Notes under the pieces: generated by a model
Databases searched by the model: none
Seen by the model: the letters and a program-made list of their open reading frames with translations, nothing else
Told to the model about the DNA's origin: nothing
Translations under genes and position numbers: made by a program
DNA from: BS750m-G69 sp964441235
GTDB taxonomy: Bacteria; Fidelibacterota; UBA2242
Assembly (NCBI GenBank): GCA_964441235.1
Contig: CAYTUQ010000014.1
Location: forward strand, 1 to 64,000
Length of the DNA stretch: 64,000 bases
Reading direction: 5' to 3'
In this document: positions 33,759 to 42,037 of the stretch, piece after piece
How positions within the stretch are numbered: the first letter of the stretch is position 1
Layout of the letters: each line of letters opens with the position of its first letter

Positions 33759-33851
33759 GGACGGGACGGTTGCTTTAATGTTATATCTCTCGTCACGGAG
33801 CACGTTGCAATAGTTCCAGAGTTTCGATACTAATGTTGCTGCGTCGGTCAT
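33747..33851 (-). pseudogene. hsdM 5' fragment 1, leader ORF after KAP gene
   Basis: ATG at 33851 overlaps the KAP stop codon (ATGA) and starts a frame that repeats hsdM codons 1-20 (MTDAATLVSKLWNYCNVLRD); 60 of 62 bases at 33790-33851 match 26995-27056. The match then ends, and 14 unrelated codons lead to TAA at 33747. It shares two base changes with the fragment at 31804-31878, so the two fragments are closer to each other than to the full hsdM. It marks the boundary between the KAP and AbiE modules. Confidence 0.8.
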
Positions 33852-36049
33852 TTAACATTTTCCTTGTTATTTTTATTTTCATCAGGATTAGTTATTGATT
33901 CTTTCTCTTTCAACATTGCATTATAAAACGCTGCAAACTGGGAGGCTACTTTTTCTTTGTGGTCAATATCATTTACTTCATATTGCCATGCTTTCTTTGC
34001 ATTGTCGATTTTGTCCCCATATATGGACTTCAGCTGGGTGTATACGTATTGTGGATTAACTAATTTTAAAATTTGATCAAATGTTTCTCTTCGTAATCCT
34101 TTCTCACTAATGATACCATGAATATCTTCTCCAATTGTGACAAAAACTGACAAAAATGATAAAATATTGTTTTTATCTTTTTTAAATGTTGATTGTAAAT
34201 AGTCTTTTAGTTTTTCTTTGTCACCCCATCTATACCAGTGCCAAATTAATCCTTCTGCTTCTTTTCCGTATTCAGCATACAGAATTTTCGAACTAGCAAT
34301 ATCTATTATTCTTGATAGCAATAATGCATTTAATTCTTTGATCTGTATATCTGACAATAAGGATTTATCCGGTTTACTTTTATCATCATTCGTGATCTCA
34401 TAAAAGCATTTAAGAGAATATGTTACAGGTTCACTTTTTTCTATAATATCCATAATTGTCGAATAAAATGCATATTCGGTTTTAGCATTTAATAATAAAT
34501 CGTGAATTAATGATGATGCTAAATATTGTGGTGAGCGTACAAACGTAGATTCGCTTGAAGTTGGTAAAAGATCTCCAATCTCTGATAGTGCTTTTGATAA
34601 TTTCAATGAATTGTTGTTTCGCACCTTATCTTTATACGGCATGAGTTTAAAAAGTACTTTATTAACATTCTTTTTATCTATTATTGAATGTAGTTCTTTG
34701 ACAATATCTTCTACTTCTAATTTAGAAATACTTGTTATAAAATTGTCGATCCTATTATCTGATACATCATCTTTAGGAACAGAGTAACTAAAATATCTCT
34801 GAAAATAATCACCGGATGCGATCCGTTTTTCTTTGTGCAATTCTTCGCGAAAAGCTGCTGTTTTTGGAAATAAATATGAGATTATTGATTTCGCAGATGC
34901 TTTTTCACTATCAGTATATGGTTCCAGTGCTTCTTTAGTTGTGTCTTGAGCTCTCTTTTGTAAAACTTCTTTTGATTCAAGAAATCCCCCTGTTCCAAGA
35001 AATAAGTTTTGATTGTTTTTAATAGCATCATATAACTGAGGATAGAAAATGCGAATCGCTTCAATTAACAGTAAATCACCAAGGTTTATTTCGCCTTTTA
35101 ATACGGTAGTCGCAAAACGAATCACATTCGAATATCTTTTACAAATTCGTGGAGTTGTAATACTAACATATAGATCATTGAGAACAATCCGCCAAAAAGG
35201 TTGTAACATCTGCTTTGTGAATGAAATCTCGGAGTCAGACAGTACTTTTAATAATTCCAATTCAAAAAACTCTAATAATGCTAACCTTGGGATTTGTGGC
35301 GATCTAATTGGTATTTGGATAATCTTTTCTAAAAAACTATATCCCGCATCAATGTCACTGCTATCTTTTCCATATCTTTCCGTTAATGCTGTAGCCACCA
35401 TTTGATCATCAAAGGCAAGTATATAACAAATATTATTAAAACCTGCCGTAAGTTTAACTAATTTGAATATTGCATGAATTTCAGCTTTATCAAGTCGATC
35501 GATGTCATCCATAAAGATGACGATTCGTTTCTTACTCTTTTTCAATGCCCTATTAATTTTATCTTTTAATTTGTCTGGATTATTGTTCGAAATAAGTTTT
35601 CCAAAATTCTTCACTATTTTACCAACATTAATACCTACTCCTGGAACTCCCACATCAACAGGAATACATATTTCAGCGTATTTATCTAATAGTTGACCTA
35701 TTCTTTCCCCATTAATCTTTTTCTTTTTATCCAAATTGCTGCTAAGATGGGCAAAAAACGACATTATCAATTGCGTTTCATCTTTTATACGCCAGGGATT
35801 GAAAAATATTGGAATGATTTTATCTGGATACAATTTTAGTTCATGATTAATTAAGTTAATCATTGATGATTTTCCATCACCCCAGGGTCCATATATACCG
35901 ATTACAATACTACTAGGATCAGTCCGGTTGATTATTGTTTCCGCTATTCTTTTTGCATACGGCCAGCGTCCGAACAGGTCTTGGTCAGGATTGTGAATAG
36001 GAGAATCAGATTGATAATTGATCGTTTTGTTTGTGGATTCTTCTTCCAT
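33848..36049 (-). CDS. KAP-family P-loop NTPase
   Basis: A STAND-like KAP NTPase of 733 residues from the ATG at 36049, which has GGTGA five bases upstream; a GTG three codons earlier (36058) would give 736. Numbering from the GTG: Walker A GPWGDGKSS (57-65), INLINHEL helix and Walker B IFMDDIDRL (181-189). The usual membrane hairpin inserted between Walker A and B may be reduced to a VPGVGINVGKIV hydrophobic segment. The C-terminal half is helical and of unknown role. KAP NTPases recur in phage-defence islands. It follows hsdS within a few bases and is stop/start-coupled to an hsdM 5' fragment. Confidence 0.88.
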   Translation of the reverse strand: MEEESTNKTINYQSDSPIHNPDQDLFGRWPYAKRIAETIINRTDPSSIVIGIYGPWGDGKSSMINLINHELKLYPDKIIPIFFNPWRIKDETQLIMSFFAHLSSNLDKKKKINGERIGQLLDKYAEICIPVDVGVPGVGINVGKIVKNFGKLISNNNPDKLKDKINRALKKSKKRIVIFMDDIDRLDKAEIHAIFKLVKLTAGFNNICYILAFDDQMVATALTERYGKDSSDIDAGYSFLEKIIQIPIRSPQIPRLALLEFFELELLKVLSDSEISFTKQMLQPFWRIVLNDLYVSITTPRICKRYSNVIRFATTVLKGEINLGDLLLIEAIRIFYPQLYDAIKNNQNLFLGTGGFLESKEVLQKRAQDTTKEALEPYTDSEKASAKSIISYLFPKTAAFREELHKEKRIASGDYFQRYFSYSVPKDDVSDNRIDNFITSISKLEVEDIVKELHSIIDKKNVNKVLFKLMPYKDKVRNNNSLKLSKALSEIGDLLPTSSESTFVRSPQYLASSLIHDLLLNAKTEYAFYSTIMDIIEKSEPVTYSLKCFYEITNDDKSKPDKSLLSDIQIKELNALLLSRIIDIASSKILYAEYGKEAEGLIWHWYRWGDKEKLKDYLQSTFKKDKNNILSFLSVFVTIGEDIHGIISEKGLRRETFDQILKLVNPQYVYTQLKSIYGDKIDNAKKAWQYEVNDIDHKEKVASQFAAFYNAMLKEKESITNPDENKNNKENVK

Positions 36050-36063
36050 AATGTTCACCGTTT

Positions 36064-36756
36064 TTATTGCTTCTTTATCCTCTCCAACAACACACTTGCC
36101 GGCTCATCCGCTGGATCCTGCGGCACCAGCTTCCCTTCAAACGCCCGCTTCAGGATGGATTGGCGGAGTGACTGGGAGCGCTTGAGTTCAGATTCAATAA
36201 TAAAATCTATTTCATCTGTAATTGAAAATAATCTACTACACTCCTCAATTATCTTCTTTTGTTCTTCTATCGGTGGTAAAGGAATGAATTGATTGAAAAC
36301 ATCTGAATTGCGGACTGCTGGATAACTAGTTCCTCTCTGTATTTTTGATAATGAATTTAAAAAATCCTTGTGAAAAATTAGGGTAAAGATATACTTATTA
36401 TATACAATTATTGGCCTAATGACACAGAATCCAGTTGATGCTATTTGTCCATCGTATTCTCTTTCAACAAGTGCAATATTTTTCAAATATGTTCTTACTG
36501 TTGAAAATAAAATATCACCAGTTTTAACTAGTTGTCTGGCTCTTGATGGTGCATCTACACCTAAATAGTATTTTGGTGATGTGATTTTATTAATGCTGTT
36601 GTTTATAGATGCAATGTCCAGATATGTAAATTTTACATCAGGTTTATCTTTTGGTTGTACCTTAATCACATCATCACAAATGGGCCCAAGTTTCACCCAC
36701 ACCCACCCATCCGGCAATTCCGGCAGATTGGAAGTATCGAAATGATTTATTCTCAA
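36064..36756 (-). CDS. hsdS: Half-size HsdS specificity subunit
   Basis: 230 residues instead of the usual 400-450: a single target-recognition domain (from LPELPDGWVWVKLG near residue 11, with GTSYPAVRNSDVFNQFIPLP closing it) and one C-terminal helix region ending in LRQSILKRAFEGKLVPQDPA and DEPASVLLERI. The sequence matches the second half of an HsdS; the first TRD is missing. It starts at TTG without a good ribosome-binding site, which fits a 5' truncation, though half-HsdS proteins can dimerise and function. It is the first gene of the island. Confidence 0.85.
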   Translation of the reverse strand: MRINHFDTSNLPELPDGWVWVKLGPICDDVIKVQPKDKPDVKFTYLDIASINNSINKITSPKYYLGVDAPSRARQLVKTGDILFSTVRTYLKNIALVEREYDGQIASTGFCVIRPIIVYNKYIFTLIFHKDFLNSLSKIQRGTSYPAVRNSDVFNQFIPLPPIEEQKKIIEECSRLFSITDEIDFIIESELKRSQSLRQSILKRAFEGKLVPQDPADEPASVLLERIKKQ

Positions 36757-36846
36757 AACAAACCGTTTCTATATCTTGATATTTTTCAGACAAAATGGCA
36801 ATTAATAATATAATGTATTCTATTCTTATACTTACCAAAAAGCAAA

Positions 36847-37527
36847 TCAGCTTAAAATCGGCTTAATTTTCTCCATAAGTTCTTCAGTAATAGATTTTAT
36901 CGACTTATTGCCATTTACGATGCTAAGTCCATACATTTTCTGCAGTTTTATAAAAACATTATTTAGCCGTTTTTGGTAGGTCATAAAACTGGTAATCCAA
37001 TCCCGTGATAAACCGAGGTCCATACCGGACTCCCAATAGTCCATCGCATCTGCTTTCTGCCAGCGACGCTCAATAAGTTTTTTTGGCGAAACTTTAAGAT
37101 AAAATACTACATCCGGCACTATAGAAACACCATAAACATATCGAATCCATTCCGGATCAGCACCACGTACAATATCTCGAGCCATCAAGGTGTAAATATA
37201 TCGATCCGCAAGTACAATAAATCCCGCTCTAAGTGCAGGAATCATAATATTCTCTAATTGATCCATAAAATCAGTTGCGTAAAACAGACTCATAGTAGTC
37301 GGACCAAGAATATTCCCTTCACGAGCCTTATCTAATTCAGGACCAACTAATTGAGACCGTCTAATCCCAACATCCACAACAGCATATCCCTGCTCCTCAA
37401 GCCAGGTTTTAAGTCGTGTAATTTGTGTGCTTCTTCCTGAACCGTCAGCACCTTCAAGAACAATTAATTTACCTGATAATTTTGTAACATCACAATTAGG
37501 CAGAGGCTCAATATAAAATTTCTTCAC
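36847..37527 (-). CDS. Thymidylate kinase-like protein 1
   Basis: A 226-residue NMP kinase of the dTMP kinase family: P-loop EGADGSGRST (25-34), the DRY motif in VLADRYIYTLMARDIVRG and a LID-like basic region (LIERRWQKADAMDYWESG). Phosphorylates dTMP (or a related nucleotide) with ATP. Lys in the P-loop is replaced by Arg (GSGRST rather than GSGKST), which would weaken a canonical kinase. It is 14 bases downstream of a second, paralogous kinase gene in the same direction. Confidence 0.88.
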   Translation of the reverse strand: MKKFYIEPLPNCDVTKLSGKLIVLEGADGSGRSTQITRLKTWLEEQGYAVVDVGIRRSQLVGPELDKAREGNILGPTTMSLFYATDFMDQLENIMIPALRAGFIVLADRYIYTLMARDIVRGADPEWIRYVYGVSIVPDVVFYLKVSPKKLIERRWQKADAMDYWESGMDLGLSRDWITSFMTYQKRLNNVFIKLQKMYGLSIVNGNKSIKSITEELMEKIKPILS

Positions 37528-37541
37528 TTTGGGTCAGTTCC

Positions 37542-38216
37542 TCACATCTTGAACTTTGATAGATCGAATTCTTCTGAAATTATTCTTCTAATCTTTTCCT
37601 GTTGTTTCTCTATTGGTTGAGCAGCATCAATAGTAATAAAGCCAAACTCTTTACTTATTTGATCATATTTTTTAGAAATATTACTCTGAAAGATTTTAAA
37701 ACTCTCATAAATATCATTATGCAAGTTAAGGTCCATACCTGCTTCATAATACTTAGGCTTTGGCCTGGAAGACAATATCCTTTTGCAAGCGACTGCGGGT
37801 GACAAATTGAAGTAAAAAATCAAATCCGGAATCGGAGCAAAGCCATAGAGATTACGAAGCCACTTTTTAGAACATCCCCTGACTTCATCTCTTGCAAATG
37901 CAGTAAAAATATACCTGTCAGCGAGAGTAATAAAACCAGCTCTAAGAAGCGGTAAAATTTGACGTTCATACCTATCGGCAAAATCCGTAGCATGAATTAA
38001 ACTAAATGTGGTCGGATTAAGAATATTCTGCTTCTTACCTCTTTTAGTTGCCTTTTTAACAAGATCAGAAGAATTCCACTCTGTAAAAAAAACTTTGTAT
38101 TCGCCCAGTTCAAGCCATCGCTTCACAAGATAAAGCTGAATAGATTTACCTGAACCGTCTAAGCCTTCAACAGCAATCAGTTTTCCGGAATATTGTTTCG
38201 GGGGATTTACTTGCAT
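37542..38216 (-). CDS. tmk: Thymidylate kinase-like protein 2
   Basis: A 224-residue paralogue of the following gene with an orthodox P-loop (VEGLDGSGKS, 16-25), LADRYIFTAFARDEVRG and a PKPKYYEAGMDLNLH lid segment. It is likely to be the active dTMP kinase of the pair. It lies 64 bases downstream of the pyrimidine-nucleoside phosphorylase gene, giving a pyrimidine salvage operon: nucleoside phosphorylase, dTMP kinase, dTMP kinase-like. Confidence 0.88.
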   Translation of the reverse strand: MQVNPPKQYSGKLIAVEGLDGSGKSIQLYLVKRWLELGEYKVFFTEWNSSDLVKKATKRGKKQNILNPTTFSLIHATDFADRYERQILPLLRAGFITLADRYIFTAFARDEVRGCSKKWLRNLYGFAPIPDLIFYFNLSPAVACKRILSSRPKPKYYEAGMDLNLHNDIYESFKIFQSNISKKYDQISKEFGFITIDAAQPIEKQQEKIRRIISEEFDLSKFKM

Positions 38217-38280
38217 TATTTATTTCCCATCTTTAAATGCACAGTATTTTTTTTGTCCTCATAAATTACAAATTATCTTC

Positions 38281-39582
38281 TTAGAATGTTTCATAAAAAA
38301 GTGGTGGAGGTGCTACCTTTTTCTTAGATATAGTATATGCCTTAATTAACGCTTCCTTTGCCTTCTTCCATGATTCCTTATCCGGGACATGTATTACTCC
38401 AAGCGGTTCTCCTCTTTCTATCGAATCTCCAATCTTCTTGTTTACAACAATTCCAACTTCCGGTTTTATTACATCTTTCAAATTTTGTCTGCCTGCACCC
38501 AGAGCCAGAGTAGTCATTCCAATAGAATAAGAATCAATACTTTTCACAAAACCATAGTTTTTCGATATAACCGGCTTAATATATTTTGCTGACTTATATT
38601 TTTCAGGATGCTCAATAACAGATACATCTCCACCCTGGCTATCTACCATTTCAACAAATTTTTCGTAAGCAGCACCTGACTCAAGATTTTTTATTACCAT
38701 CTCTTTCGCTTTGCTGAAATTTTTCTCTATACCTGACAATATTATCATCCATGCTGTTAGATAAATAGTAACTTCTCTAATATCTTCCGGACCCTCTCCT
38801 TTTAGCGTCTGAATCGATTCTTCTACCTCAAGCCAGTTACCAACAGCATTACCCAATGGCTGATTCATATCTGTAATTACTGCTTTTACTTTTAACCCGA
38901 AGTGTTCACCGACATTCTTCAATTTTTTCGCCAGTATATGACTCTGGTTATATTCTTTTAAAAATGCCCCATTTCCAGTTTTGACATCAAGTACCAAACC
39001 ATCAATTCCTTCAGCAATCTTCTTACTTAGAATACTCCCGCAGATCAAAGGAATAGATTTTACTGTTGAGGTTACATCTCTTAACGCATACATTTTCCTG
39101 TCAGCAGGTACAATCTCCCTGGTTTGCCCCCCCATTGCTAATCCATATTTCTTAACATGCTCTATAAATTCACTTTTGGATAAATTCACATTAAAACCGG
39201 GAATACTCTCCAGTTTATCTAATGTTCCGCCGGAATGTCCCAAACTTCTACCGGAAATCATAGGGACAACACAACCAACTGAAGCAGCCAATGGCGCTAA
39301 AATGAGAGAGACCTTATCTCCAACACCACCTGTACTGTGTTTATCTACTTTGAACTTTGGAATGCTTGACAGGTCAACGGTTTCTCCGGAATGAATCATC
39401 GTATCCACTAATGCGATTGTTTCGGCATCTGTCATACCCTGGAAATTGACTGCCATTAACCATGCCGCCATCTGGTAATCTGGAAAATCTCCTCTAACAT
39501 ACGACATAATAAATTCTTTTATTTCCTCAGGACTATGTTCTAATCCGATTTTCTTTTTCTCAATAAAATCTGTGGGAATCAT
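38281..39582 (-). CDS. pdp: Pyrimidine-nucleoside phosphorylase
   Basis: Reversibly phosphorolyses uridine and thymidine to the base and (deoxy)ribose-1-phosphate. At 433 residues it has exactly the family length. The signature SGETVDLSSIPKFKVDKHST is followed directly by GGVGDKVSL, the phosphate/pyrimidine site; further motifs are PMISGRSLGHSGGTLDKLES and GAFLKEYNQS. Sequence alone does not separate thymidine phosphorylase (deoA) from the broader PyNP. First gene of the salvage operon. Confidence 0.93.
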   Translation of the reverse strand: MIPTDFIEKKKIGLEHSPEEIKEFIMSYVRGDFPDYQMAAWLMAVNFQGMTDAETIALVDTMIHSGETVDLSSIPKFKVDKHSTGGVGDKVSLILAPLAASVGCVVPMISGRSLGHSGGTLDKLESIPGFNVNLSKSEFIEHVKKYGLAMGGQTREIVPADRKMYALRDVTSTVKSIPLICGSILSKKIAEGIDGLVLDVKTGNGAFLKEYNQSHILAKKLKNVGEHFGLKVKAVITDMNQPLGNAVGNWLEVEESIQTLKGEGPEDIREVTIYLTAWMIILSGIEKNFSKAKEMVIKNLESGAAYEKFVEMVDSQGGDVSVIEHPEKYKSAKYIKPVISKNYGFVKSIDSYSIGMTTLALGAGRQNLKDVIKPEVGIVVNKKIGDSIERGEPLGVIHVPDKESWKKAKEALIKAYTISKKKVAPPPLFYETF

Positions 39583-39650
39583 TTTTTCTCCATCAAACTG
39601 GTTTTCATAAAATTACTTAATATCTAAGGATACAAATCACTTATTCAATT

Positions 39651-41888
39651 TTATTTTATCTTTTTTGTATCTATCTTCTTCTGGTCCTGATCCTTGGATA
39701 TTACCTTTTTATCTGGTTGTTTTTTCGTTTCCTTAACAGAAGGCTTGGACTTTTTCTTATCTACTACAGGAGAAGTGGATTTTGAGGGTTTCTTGACTGT
39801 TGTTTTTGTTGGGTGAATTACTTTTGTTTCTTTCTGCTTACTTTTATCTTCTTTCCTAATAGATGGTTTGGGCTTTTCTTTAACTTTCGGAGGAGGAATG
39901 AATTCCAACGACTTCTTTTGTGTTGATATTTTTGGTCGGGATACTTTTTTTTCTTCTCGCTTATGTTTTTCCTCTTTTTCTACAGCAGGCTCTACTTTTT
40001 TGACATCAGGCCGATGATAAATTGGCTTTTGGGGTTTCTCATCTACCGGGGCTTTCGGCTGAGGGAATTTCTCATCCTCTTCCTTTCCTTTCTGAGTTCT
40101 ATACTGACCATACTTCTCCTTTTTCTGTATCAGTAATTTTTCTGCAGCGGGTTTCTCTATATAATTTTCAAGAGACTTATCATAACGGTGAATAGCGAGA
40201 ATCTGCTTTTTCAGTTCCACGGTTTGGTATTTCTCCGCAGCAAGCTTTACGGAACTTACCTCTTTACTAAGAAAGCCCCGAGCTTTATCTATCTCACCTC
40301 TGTCCACCATATTAATAGCTGCCTTCATTTGGACAGTTGAGGTAAAAAGATTAACGTTCTGCCCGACGAATCTATTTTCACTTTCTTCCACCTTGTCTCT
40401 ATCATTCGTATATTCAACCGGGAGAAGCGAAGACTCTTCTATTTTTCCTCTTTTCCCAACCACATCATTATAATCAAGTGTAACTTTTGCTAATTGGAGA
40501 GAGCCGGTATAATTCTTAGGTGGAATGAGTTTGAGAATGATAGTCTTATGCTCATTAGAAAAGATATTTCCAATGTTTATGGTTGTAAGATTTTCACTAC
40601 TCTCAGAAATGTAACCATATACCTTTTCTATAGTAACACCGTCGTGAGGTTCTATGTCTATTTTAATATTCTGCGCAGTGACGGCAAGTAATCCCTTTAA
40701 CTCTTGTGAAAATATTGAAGGAATTTTTTCAGGTTTATCTATAAAGTAATAGTTCCCATTGCCATATTCTGCTAATCCAAGCATTAAGTCCTCATTATAA
40801 TGAGCTCCAACGCCGAATGTAGATATTGAAATACCTTGACTCACTTTTTCCTGACAAATTTCCTGTAATTTCTGTCTATTCGTAATCCCTCTATTTGCCA
40901 ACCCATCAGACAAGAGGAGCACTCGATTTACTTGCCCCTCTTTCATATTCTTTTGTGTTTGTTTATAACCTTCAAGCATTCCACCGCTCAAATTCGTAGA
41001 ACCGCCGGAAGTTATTCTCCTGATTGTCTGCAAAAAGAATTCTTTCCTATCAGCATTCTGTGCTTTAATGAGCGTCTGGACAGATGATTCATAAGTTACT
41101 AGAGAAAGAATATCACTTGCACTCAGGTTATTTACAACGAATTCTGCTGCTTCCTTTACATAGTCAAGTTTGTGTTCCGATGCCATACTTCCGCTTCTAT
41201 CAATGATAAGAGATATATTAAGAGGAATTCGCTCCTTTCCCTCAATTTCCTGTGAAAAGAGTTCAACCTGGAGATAAACAGGTTCATCACTTCCTATAAG
41301 CCTTTTTGAATTGTCCAACGCTGTTTCCATAGCAACAGGTTTGCCCTCACTGAACTCTATTTCTTTTGTGGGTTTTATTTCACTGATTTGTATACTCTCT
41401 CCGGTAAGACTTTTTATAATCTGCTCTGCCAGTAAATCGATAGCTGCAATTACCTCATTTTCTGAAGACCACTCCTTTTTTTCTGCGAGTATTACTTCAC
41501 CGGTAGAGGAATCAATTAATCGGGAATCAATTCTGAAAGTTTCTCCTGCCTTAATTATACTACCAATCAGAATTGCTTTCGCGCCCGCTATTTTTCCCAC
41601 TTCTACTATTTTTCCCTGATCAACTGCTCCCGAAAGTGAAAGTTGCATCTCCTTTAGAATCTCTTCCAATCTTGCTCGCTCTACTATTTTTATTTCTTTG
41701 CTTAAAGAAAGGTCCGTAATAAGAATCTCCGGTATTGCCTTCTCGAGATAGTCTAAGCCAGAAAGATTTGATAGATTCTGAAAATCCATAATAGCAATTC
41801 TTAGTTGAGTCTGCGAAAATAGAGAAGTACCTGTAAACGTGATAAAAATCAGAAGGACAATCATTGAAAAAAATTTTGACCTTAACAT
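39651..41888 (-). CDS. Exported FlgO-like/vWA surface protein
   Basis: A 745-residue protein: signal peptide (1-25); a FlgO/CsgG-like lipoprotein-type domain (about 28-160: LRIAIMDFQNLSNLSGLDYL, AKAILIGSIIKAGETFRIDS); a von Willebrand A domain (about 215-390) with an intact MIDAS DRSGSM..S and TSGGSTNL; a beta-rich linker; and a Lys/Pro/Glu-rich tail (about 590-745) rich in KPK, KKE and KPS repeats. The tail may bind peptidoglycan or nucleic acid or act as a spacer. Fusion of an envelope FlgO-like domain with a metal-binding vWA domain suggests an envelope adhesion or assembly role. Transcribed alone. Confidence 0.8.
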   Translation of the reverse strand: MLRSKFFSMIVLLIFITFTGTSLFSQTQLRIAIMDFQNLSNLSGLDYLEKAIPEILITDLSLSKEIKIVERARLEEILKEMQLSLSGAVDQGKIVEVGKIAGAKAILIGSIIKAGETFRIDSRLIDSSTGEVILAEKKEWSSENEVIAAIDLLAEQIIKSLTGESIQISEIKPTKEIEFSEGKPVAMETALDNSKRLIGSDEPVYLQVELFSQEIEGKERIPLNISLIIDRSGSMASEHKLDYVKEAAEFVVNNLSASDILSLVTYESSVQTLIKAQNADRKEFFLQTIRRITSGGSTNLSGGMLEGYKQTQKNMKEGQVNRVLLLSDGLANRGITNRQKLQEICQEKVSQGISISTFGVGAHYNEDLMLGLAEYGNGNYYFIDKPEKIPSIFSQELKGLLAVTAQNIKIDIEPHDGVTIEKVYGYISESSENLTTINIGNIFSNEHKTIILKLIPPKNYTGSLQLAKVTLDYNDVVGKRGKIEESSLLPVEYTNDRDKVEESENRFVGQNVNLFTSTVQMKAAINMVDRGEIDKARGFLSKEVSSVKLAAEKYQTVELKKQILAIHRYDKSLENYIEKPAAEKLLIQKKEKYGQYRTQKGKEEDEKFPQPKAPVDEKPQKPIYHRPDVKKVEPAVEKEEKHKREEKKVSRPKISTQKKSLEFIPPPKVKEKPKPSIRKEDKSKQKETKVIHPTKTTVKKPSKSTSPVVDKKKSKPSVKETKKQPDKKVISKDQDQKKIDTKKIK

Positions 41889-42037
41889 ATTGCCTCCTTA
41901 TTAAGTGGTATCTATTTTATAAAATTTATTCATAAATCGTTAACAATCCTAATTATCGAGTAAGTATTTGTATTAAAATTAACAGTCATTAAATTATTCA
42001 TTTTTTATAGATACAGCTGTTCGTCTTCGACAAATAA

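Noticed and set aside
25605..36756. Complete type I restriction-modification system
   Set aside because: No HsdR-type nuclease is present; the SNF2 helicase has a RapA-like architecture without a visible nuclease domain, and HsdS is half-size.
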